Assembly (NCBI GenBank): GCA_028282865.1
Contig: JANQHA010000202.1
Location: forward strand, 1-6,815
Direction: 5' to 3'
DNA length: 6,815 nt
From: Oligoflexales bacterium
GTDB lineage: Bacteria; Bdellovibrionota_B; Oligoflexia; Oligoflexales; CACXFL01
The notes under the pieces are model-generated. The model was not told the origin of the DNA. It ran no database searches and was given only the letters and a program-made list of their open reading frames with translations. Positions 1 through 4,806 of the stretch are shown here, one piece after another. Each line of letters begins with the position of its first letter. The stretch's first letter is position 1. A program made the position numbers and the translations under genes.

Positions 1-225
1 ACAAGCGGTCCGTCGAACGCTGGGTTCTACTACGACATTGCGAGCAACCGTTGGATCGAGCTGCCAAACGGCCCCGAAAACCCCTCTAAGAGGTTAAGCC
101 ACACCACTATTTGGACCGGCAGATATTTAATTGTCTGGGGTGGTTACGGAATCGATACCGAAGGCAAACAAGGGTTCTTAAATACTGGAAGTGTATTGAA
201 TCAAGTAAGCGTATATGGCCCTTAA
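1..225 (+). CDS. Kelch-like beta-propeller protein, C-terminal fragment
   Basis: Frame 1 is open from the first base to a TAA at 223-225, giving the last 74 residues of a protein whose start lies outside the window. The fragment reads as one kelch-type blade plus the closing strand. It has Y-Y-D-I-A-S-N-R-W near residues 10-18, then L-P, then R-L-S-H-T-T-I-W-T-G-R, then the strand L-I-V-W-G-G-Y-G at about residues 44-51, and a final T-G-S-V-L strand. The W-x-x-L-P / R-x-x-H / W-x-G / V-W-G-G order is the hallmark of kelch propellers, which mostly serve as binding or scaffold domains in exported or surface proteins. The ligand cannot be inferred. The gene converges on the minus-strand gene that ends at 310. 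The 84-base gap between them shows only a 4-bp AACC/GGTT stem and no convincing terminator. Confidence 0.75.
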   Translation, partial: TSGPSNAGFYYDIASNRWIELPNGPENPSKRLSHTTIWTGRYLIVWGGYGIDTEGKQGFLNTGSVLNQVSVYGP

Positions 226-309
226 ACTCACAGTCGTTAGTAAGCTTTCCATGTATTTCAAGATTAACCTGCAAGGGGTTGCTTCATAAATTAGACTAAG
301 GAACCTTGA

Positions 310-2205
310 TTATGCCGCTGCAAACTCGCTGCTAGGAATAGAGACTTCCATGTCATCGACGGAGAGTTTCATCGCGCCATCTACGACTTCAACGACGATC
401 TTTTGCTCGTCAATAATAAGCTCTCGACGACCACCTTGTGCGATGACTTTCTCTATATCAAAAGCCAACTTTGCACCCGAAGAAAAATTAAATGAGCAGG
501 ATCCATCCTTGGTCGACATCTCTTCAACCGAAGCAAACAAGCCTGATTGCTCACCAGAAATGTCTACCGAATCAATATCCTCAATAAACCGGTCTTCGAC
601 CACGTTTTCACTGGCTTCTTCAACAAGTCCAATAGTTTGATCTCGATCCTCTGAGTTTTCATCGTCGTCTAAATCAGCAATAGCAGCTTGCTCAATCATA
701 GAGTTTTCTAACTGGTCGAGTTGATCGTTATCAATCTCGTCTTCGCTATCTGAGAGATCAGAGATCAAACTCTCCCTTTCCTCAAGAGATATGTCATCAG
801 AGGCTACAATGGTATTCTCTAGATCCTCGGAGGTAGAGCCTTCCTCTAATTCAGAAATCGACATTTCACCAGCTTCCTCTGCAGGGTCTGGCTCTGGCGA
901 AGTTTCGACAGCGACTTCTTCATTCTCAGTGGTCTCATCAGCTTCAGCCGCCTCTTCACTTTCGGCAACCTCTGCTTCTAGGCTATCAATTGTGCTTTCT
1001 ACTTCGTCAAGATCTTCGGAGCTCTCATCGACCATGTCTTCAGCGCTAGCTACTTCCACTTCACCTTCAACCAACTCATCGCTCTGACTTTGATCCGTTT
1101 CCACTATTTCATCATCGCTAGAAACCTCGTCGGAAGCTTCTGCTTCGGGTACCGCGTCGTCAGCTCCAATCAACACATCATCCGAAAGACCTTCTTGCTG
1201 AAGATCACCAGGATCAATATCTACGTCAGAATCAGAGTTATCTTGGGCGTCTAAAATAAACTCTTCGTCTAGAACAGATTCATCAACAGCTTGGCTGTCG
1301 ACATTAATTTCAGGTTCACCAGCTTGGTCGTCATCCTCAAGGTTATTTGTCTCTTCTACGACCTCTTCTTCTGCTAGCGTCTCCTCACTGGTGGCTTCTA
1401 CTGATTCCTCTTCAGTAGCCCCTTCTTCCGCTACCGATTCCTCGTCTACGACTTCTGCAGGCTCCTCTTCAGAAGCTGCTTCAGCCATCACTTCTGTATC
1501 GGCTTCTGCAGGGTCAGGAGCAGAGTTAAGCTCCTCAAATGGATCGTCATGAGCAGCATCTTGGCTGTAGGGAGCAGTAGCCTCGATAAAGGCTTTGGCT
1601 CCTGCACGCTCCAATACATCATGAAGAGTTTCATCTCCCTCAGCAAGTGAGTTGTAAACCTTTGCAACTTCCGCAACTAACATTGGGAGCTTATCTGCAG
1701 GAATACCTTCAGCGACAAACGATGCAAACTCTGGCAGTAAAGAGGTTTTACCACCAATACTCATTTTGTAGCCGTTGGTTTCGCCAACTATTGAGATATC
1801 TAGGGTATGAGCCGGCACACAGCTATTAAAACAGCCGTTAATCCCAACCTTAAGCTGTCTATCGATTTGAACGTCGTCTAATGCGTCGGTCACCTCAAGC
1901 GCGGCATTCAACGCATCTTGTTCTTGCATAGGACACTGGCCACCTACGCAGGCAACCGGCTGATGGGCTCCGCTTTGGTAGTGCCTAACTTCAATACCAA
2001 CTTCGGCGAGCTGGGCAGTTAGAGATTCAAGCTTGTCCTCAGCAACAAAAAAAGCGAGTCTATGATCTTCGGTGGCTTTGATAATAGCAGAAGCTTCATC
2101 ACTTACCTCGGCAATCTTCTTAAGTTGCTCCGAGCTGTATACGCCACCTGGTGCTTCGGTTGTAACAAAAATTTGATTGTTATTTAGTTTGAAAGCATTG
2201 GCCAT
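310..2205 (-). CDS. Sirohaem/4Fe-4S sulfite-nitrite reductase-type domain with long acidic tail
   Basis: 631 residues in three parts. Residues 12-76 resemble the ferredoxin-like half domain of sulfite/nitrite reductases (G-G-V-Y-S-S-E-Q-L-K-K-I-A, then an A-F-F-V-A-E-D strand). Residues 84-205 carry four cysteines, C86-x4-C91 and C125-x3-C129, in contexts (A-C-V-G-G-Q-C-P; G-I-N-G-C-F-N-S-C) typical of the 4Fe-4S/sirohaem site, followed by the I-S-I-V-G and S-I-G-G-K strands. This N-terminal 210 residues matches the size of small single-domain assimilatory-type sulfite reductases. Residues 215-565 are low-complexity Asp/Glu/Ser/Ala: 120 of 300 residues in 241-540 are acidic, with only three Arg and no Lys. 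Residues 566-626 form a small, probably beta-rich C-terminal domain with one Cys (C570). No transmembrane segment or signal peptide is visible, so it should be cytoplasmic. The usual first cysteine pair is C-x5-C, and an Arg of the usual T-T-R-Q motif is replaced, so catalysis is uncertain. The ATG at 2205 has a stop four codons upstream and no clear Shine-Dalgarno sequence. The fold call is fairly sure; the role is unknown. Confidence 0.8.
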   Translation of the reverse strand: MANAFKLNNNQIFVTTEAPGGVYSSEQLKKIAEVSDEASAIIKATEDHRLAFFVAEDKLESLTAQLAEVGIEVRHYQSGAHQPVACVGGQCPMQEQDALNAALEVTDALDDVQIDRQLKVGINGCFNSCVPAHTLDISIVGETNGYKMSIGGKTSLLPEFASFVAEGIPADKLPMLVAEVAKVYNSLAEGDETLHDVLERAGAKAFIEATAPYSQDAAHDDPFEELNSAPDPAEADTEVMAEAASEEEPAEVVDEESVAEEGATEEESVEATSEETLAEEEVVEETNNLEDDDQAGEPEINVDSQAVDESVLDEEFILDAQDNSDSDVDIDPGDLQQEGLSDDVLIGADDAVPEAEASDEVSSDDEIVETDQSQSDELVEGEVEVASAEDMVDESSEDLDEVESTIDSLEAEVAESEEAAEADETTENEEVAVETSPEPDPAEEAGEMSISELEEGSTSEDLENTIVASDDISLEERESLISDLSDSEDEIDNDQLDQLENSMIEQAAIADLDDDENSEDRDQTIGLVEEASENVVEDRFIEDIDSVDISGEQSGLFASVEEMSTKDGSCSFNFSSGAKLAFDIEKVIAQGGRRELIIDEQKIVVEVVDGAMKLSVDDMEVSIPSSEFAAA

Positions 2206-2313
2206 AGTACACGTCTATCAGGTAGTTATCGAAAGTCCCTAGATGCACTATCGGTGTTGGCTTAATACTCTTTAGAGGGATTTAAAAATCAATAAAACAA
2301 AGGAAGGAAGTAT

Positions 2314-2337
2314 GGCTCCCCCAATTTTGGGGGAGTC
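2314..2337 (-). terminator. GC-rich stem-loop after the XRE gene, possible terminator
   Basis: CTCCCCC (2316-2322) pairs perfectly with GGGGGAG (2329-2335) around AATTTT, extended outward by a G-T and a G-C pair. It lies 15 bases past the stop of the XRE/ImmA-like gene, where a terminator would be expected. In the minus direction it is followed by a pyrimidine-rich stretch (ATACTTCCTTCCTTTGTTTT) rather than a clean U run, while a run of seven T precedes the stem. Termination is therefore plausible but not textbook. The stem would also lie upstream of, and could insulate, the acidic-protein gene that starts at 2205. Confidence 0.5.
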
Positions 2338-2351
2338 CAAAAAAACAGTGA

Positions 2352-3257
2352 TCAATTAAAATATTCCATGTAGTTACGTAGTCTTTGATTCATCAATGCT
2401 TTAGACACCCAGAACACATCAGCTAGCTGAAGGACGATATCCAAGGAGCTATCAACTTTCTCTACCTCTCTCTTTAATAAATCGCCAGGGATCAGTAGCA
2501 TTCCAGCAAAAATATTTGCCTGGATATCTAAGACTTCATCTGGACTTCCAAAGAACTTTGAAGCAATAGGGTTCTTAGACTTCGCTAGGTGTTTAAATAC
2601 TTCTTTCGCGGCCAAAAACCTCATGTATGGGCGCATTTCTGGCCCTCTAAAACTCACTCGAGTAACCAACTTTGAGTCCTCGCCACCTTCGTAGCCAACA
2701 CTTATCGAGGTTTCAAGGTTTTCATCGCTTAACAGGCTTAAATTGGGATAAAGCTGATAAACTTCTGGAATATATATGGGAGCCTCGTCAAAACTACCTG
2801 AGTCCAGAACATTAGCAGCCAGCTTAGTAATAGCCGGACGATCAATATCAAACAGCTCTTCGAAAGATTTGATCGATTCACCGGTTTGCCACTTACTTGG
2901 GTCTTTGAAGAAATCTTTTTTCAATGCTTCTAAGTTTCTTCCGGTCAGTGCAAACTGTCCATACCCTCGATACTCGAAAACAGCTTCTTCTAGACCGACA
3001 CGCCCAGACGCAATATCAATGAGCAAGCGCTCATCGATATTCAAATGATCTGCGATACTTCTTAAAGTCGCAAGCGCACGAATATTCTTCTTACCCTTCT
3101 TCCAATGACTGCAGTCGGCAGGGTCATAACCTAAAATAGCTCCAACATCTTGATCAATGACTTTGACGTTACCTTCATAACGAATTTCTAAGGCTTCTTT
3201 GCAAAACTTAAAAAGGGTAGCCGAATGAGGGTAGCGATTAGGTTCGATCTTTTTCAT
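2352..3257 (-). CDS. XRE-type HTH protein fused to a degenerate ImmA/IrrE-like domain
   Basis: 301 residues. Residues 14-85 look like an XRE/Cro-type DNA-binding domain: D-V-G-A-I-L-G-Y at 37-44, then D-C-S-H-W-K-K-G-K-K at 48-57 (recognition-helix region), then a helix ending L-N-I-D-E-R. Residues about 160-300 follow the ImmA/IrrE metallopeptidase layout: R-F-L-A-A-K-E-V-F-K-H-L (213-224) where R-F-x-x-A-H-E-x-G-H is usual, D-I-Q-A-N-I-F-A-G-M-L-L-I-P (244-257) where E-x-E-A-N-x-F-A-x-x-L-L-M-P is usual, and L-A-D-V-F-W-V-S-K-A-L-M-N-Q-R-L (278-293). Active relatives bind zinc and cleave repressors. Here both zinc histidines are Lys (K218, K222) and the third ligand is Asp (D244), so it probably senses or binds rather than cuts. 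The start is well supported by AAGGAGGAG at 3265-3273, with AGGAGG nine bases from the ATG. It has its own promoter at 3351-3379, overlapped by a palindrome that suggests autoregulation. It is transcribed toward the acidic-protein gene, a candidate target by position only. Confidence 0.75.
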   Translation of the reverse strand: MKKIEPNRYPHSATLFKFCKEALEIRYEGNVKVIDQDVGAILGYDPADCSHWKKGKKNIRALATLRSIADHLNIDERLLIDIASGRVGLEEAVFEYRGYGQFALTGRNLEALKKDFFKDPSKWQTGESIKSFEELFDIDRPAITKLAANVLDSGSFDEAPIYIPEVYQLYPNLSLLSDENLETSISVGYEGGEDSKLVTRVSFRGPEMRPYMRFLAAKEVFKHLAKSKNPIASKFFGSPDEVLDIQANIFAGMLLIPGDLLKREVEKVDSSLDIVLQLADVFWVSKALMNQRLRNYMEYFN

Positions 3258-3344
3258 GGTAGCACTCCTCCTTGAATGTGCATGGACGATAGAAGCAGGG
3301 CATCCTTGCCTAGCCTAAACTTACTAGTTGATTCGTAATTCTTA

Positions 3345-3356
3345 TCTAATATTAGA
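3345..3356. promoter_or_regulatory. 12-bp palindrome over the -10 box, candidate operator
   Basis: TCTAATATTAGA is a perfect inverted repeat. Its right half is the -10 hexamer (read TCTAAT on the minus strand) of the XRE-gene promoter. A dimeric repressor bound here would block RNA polymerase. Since the downstream gene encodes an XRE-type protein, autorepression is the simplest reading, but AT-rich palindromes can arise by chance and I see no second copy in the window. Confidence 0.45.
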
Positions 3357-3379
3357 AACGATTTATGGCAAAACGTCAA
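3351..3379 (-). promoter_or_regulatory. Sigma-70-like promoter of the XRE/ImmA-like gene
   Basis: On the minus strand, TTGACG (3379-3374) and TCTAAT (3356-3351) are separated by exactly 17 bases. Both hexamers match the consensus at five of six positions. Transcription should start near 3344, giving a leader of roughly 87 bases before the ATG at 3257. This makes the gene independent of infC upstream. No strong terminator is seen for infC in 3380-3481. Confidence 0.7.
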
Positions 3380-3481
3380 TAAACGGCGTGAAGTCTATTC
3401 GACACTAGTCAAATAAATCTAAATACTTTTAGCAAAAAGCACAGGTTTCATTTGTAAATATCGAACACTAACAAACGTGAC

Positions 3482-3958
3482 CTATTTGGCGGGTTCCAAT
3501 ATGGCTATTGCAATGGGACCGGGTACCGAACTAGATTTGCACTCGACTGCCTCAATAACTCGCTCGATAACCATCTTAGCCCTTTCTGGAGCTTCGCGTT
3601 CACGGCCTTTTAGACGCACCATTATTTTCACTTTGTCGCCGCGACCTAGAAACTTGCGAATGTTACTCAGCTTAGTTTCAAAATCGTGATCAGAGATATT
3701 AACTTTGAACTGAACTTCTTTAAGCGAAGTTTTCCGTTGATTATTCTTACGAGCTTTTTTCTTCTCGAATTGAATTTTTTTATAGTCTTGGATCCTAACA
3801 ACAGGCGGTTTGGCATCGGCACCGACAAGCACTAGGTCCATTCCTTTGGCTTCTGCTATTTCTAAAGCTTCTATTGCGGAAATAATTTCATTTGATGATT
3901 TACTAACTAAACGAACCTCGGAAAGCCCCCGAATAGCGGCACGATCTAAAACTTGCAA
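3482..3958 (-). CDS. infC: Translation initiation factor IF3, divergent
   Basis: 158 residues with both IF3 domains. The N domain (about 5-65) contains I-R-G-L-S-E-V-R-L-V and A-L-E-I-A-E-A-K-G-M-D-L-V-L-V, then D-A-K-P-P-V-V-R-I-Q-D-Y-K-K. A basic linker (65-78) follows. The C domain (79-158) holds K-E-V-Q-F-K-V-N-I-S-D-H-D-F-E-T-K, then R-K-F-L-G-R-G-D-K-V-K and K-G-R-E. IF3 binds the 30S subunit, keeps it apart from 50S and checks start-codon/initiator-tRNA pairing. The core motif usually reads C-R-I-M-D-Y-G-K; here Cys, Met and Gly are replaced by Val, Gln and Lys, so this may be a fast-evolving or second copy. The start is TTG at 3958-3956. An in-frame TGA lies at 4015-4013, no ATG or GTG lies between, and AAGGAGA (3974-3968) sits about 10 bases upstream of the TTG. 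The usual partners rpmI and rplT are not next to it: the next gene downstream is the XRE gene with its own promoter. Confidence 0.92.
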   Translation of the reverse strand: MQVLDRAAIRGLSEVRLVSKSSNEIISAIEALEIAEAKGMDLVLVGADAKPPVVRIQDYKKIQFEKKKARKNNQRKTSLKEVQFKVNISDHDFETKLSNIRKFLGRGDKVKIMVRLKGREREAPERAKMVIERVIEAVECKSSSVPGPIAIAILEPAK

Positions 3959-3990
3959 AAGTAAAAGTCTCCTTTTTTGTGATAAACGAC

Positions 3991-4019
3991 ATAATATAAA
4001 TACAATATATACTCACCAA
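3991..4019 (-). promoter_or_regulatory. Sigma-70-like promoter of infC
   Basis: On the minus strand, TTGGTG (4019-4014) and TATTAT (3996-3991) are spaced by 17 bases. The -10 matches TATAAT at five of six positions and the -35 matches TTGACA at four. The predicted start near 3984 gives a very short leader of about 25 bases that holds little beyond the ribosome binding site (AAGGAGA) and the TTG start codon. Confidence 0.65.
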
Positions 4020-4050
4020 ATAGCGAGCATAACTCGATTTTATTTTATCT

Positions 4051-4097
4051 TAGCCTTTGAATAACTAGGATATCAAGGCTATCGGCGTAAAGGCCGA
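4051..4097 (-). promoter_or_regulatory. Two adjacent stem-loops with an alternative pairing, upstream of the infC promoter
   Basis: Hairpin A pairs TCGGC (4082-4086) with GCCGA (4093-4097) around a 6-base loop. Hairpin B pairs TAGCCTT(T)GA (4051-4060) with TCAAGGCTA (4073-4081), with one bulged base. GCCTTT (4053-4058) can instead pair with AAAGGC (4089-4094), which would disrupt both. In the minus direction what follows is A-rich, so this is not a standard terminator of the 4149-4721 gene. It could be an mRNA 3' structure, a Rho-type end or an attenuator-like switch on read-through into infC. Confidence 0.35.
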
Positions 4098-4148
4098 CGA
4101 AGAAGAACCCTGAAAAATAAAGTAAATTCAAATAGTTATGCCGTATAG

Positions 4149-4721
4149 CTATTTCTTTTCCTGAGCCTTAGCAACCTTTAGACGACTTCGATCAGACTCG
4201 GGGTCAAACCCAGCCTCTAGGCTCAATAACGTCTGACCGCTTATATTCCTAAAAGTGGCGTGTTTACGGGCGATTAAGTTATAAATCCCTGGCTCTGACT
4301 CGACTAAAACTCCCGCTAGCTCAGTAGACCCAACTCTCTCCTCTAAGTTTCCTGCGGAGCCACGAACTCGATAAAAGTTAAGCCGCATAGTCAACTTTCG
4401 AAGCTCACGCTTCCAAGAAACCGGAACCGTTTCTACATGCCAATTAGAGAAGTAGAAATGGTTTACTACATTAACCCGCGCCCTCAAGGTTTGATAATAC
4501 TTCTTTTCAGGCTTATGAGTTTCAATAGCTTTGCCACTTGGAGATTTAATGATCACCTTCGCATGAGGTTGCATGTTGAGCAGTATTCTCACCTGTGCTG
4601 GCTGGCGCTCAGCTTTTTTAAACTTGTTTAAAACACCTTCGCTGGTCGCAGTCGCTAACGCAACAGTAGGTAAAGCAAAAGACAAATAGACAGTTATAAA
4701 TTGAAAAAATAATTTCTGCAT
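4149..4721 (-). CDS. Exported protein of unknown family with Sec signal peptide
   Basis: 190 residues from the ATG at 4721. I chose this ATG over a GTG four codons upstream because GAGGG lies about five bases before it and the signal peptide is then of ordinary form. Residues 1-23 are a Sec signal: M-Q-K, a hydrophobic core (L-F-F-Q-F-I-T-V-Y-L-S-F-A-L) and an A-L-A cleavage site at 21-23. There is no Cys anywhere, so it is neither a lipoprotein nor disulfide-bonded. The mature part begins with a short basic helix, followed by probable beta strands (V-R-I-L-L-N-M; A-K-V-I-I-K-S-P-S-G-K-A-I; T-M-R-L-N-F-Y-R-V-R; L-A-G-V-L-V-E-S-E-P-G-I-Y-N-L-I-A) and ends in a charged Lys-rich tail. The strand pattern suggests a small periplasmic beta domain, but I do not recognise the family and assign no function. 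It is transcribed divergently from the gene starting at 4807 and lies 190 bases upstream of infC, which has its own promoter. Confidence 0.75.
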   Translation of the reverse strand: MQKLFFQFITVYLSFALPTVALATATSEGVLNKFKKAERQPAQVRILLNMQPHAKVIIKSPSGKAIETHKPEKKYYQTLRARVNVVNHFYFSNWHVETVPVSWKRELRKLTMRLNFYRVRGSAGNLEERVGSTELAGVLVESEPGIYNLIARKHATFRNISGQTLLSLEAGFDPESDRSRLKVAKAQEKK

Positions 4722-4757
4722 TTGTTCCCTCACGCGGTATGATTTACTATTGATGGT

Positions 4758-4763
4758 ATTATA
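4758..4763 (-). promoter_or_regulatory. Perfect -10 box for the exported-protein gene
   Basis: TATAAT on the minus strand, placed 37 bases upstream of the ATG at 4721, inside the odd-centred palindrome GGTATTATACC (4755-4765). No good -35 lies 16-18 bases away; TTGGTC is 21 bases off. The promoter is therefore inferred from the -10 and its position only, and may need an activator. I see no convincing counterpart for the plus-strand gene in the same 85-base gap. Confidence 0.45.
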
Positions 4764-4806
4764 CCCAATTTTTAACCACTAACCGACCAATCGATCATAT
4801 CTAGTT

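Noticed and set aside
111..299. 62-residue open frame starting with ATG at 111
   Set aside because: It overlaps the kelch-like frame in another register, where the kelch motifs are clear, and its own protein shows no domain.
226..309. Bidirectional terminator between the convergent kelch-like and acidic-protein genes
   Set aside because: The best stem (AACC/GGTT) is four pairs with no U run on either strand.
350..1087. Long Ser/Thr-rich open frames on the plus strand opposite the acidic protein
   Set aside because: They are antisense shadows: GAA, GAG, GAT and GCT codons read backwards give Phe/Ser/Leu-type codons and few stops. They have no ribosome sites or family features.
2262..2292. 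Possible promoter TTGATT-19-TATTAA on the minus strand for the acidic protein
   Set aside because: The spacing of 19 is long and both hexamers are weak. The gene may have a promoter here, but the sequence does not support a firm call.
3419..3432. CTAAA/TTTAG stem downstream of infC as a terminator
   Set aside because: Only five A-T-rich pairs, with no U run in the minus direction.
4722..4733. GTG start for the exported protein, four codons upstream of the ATG at 4721
   Set aside because: The GTG is part of the GTGAGGG that supplies the Shine-Dalgarno sequence for the ATG, and the ATG gives a more normal signal peptide.
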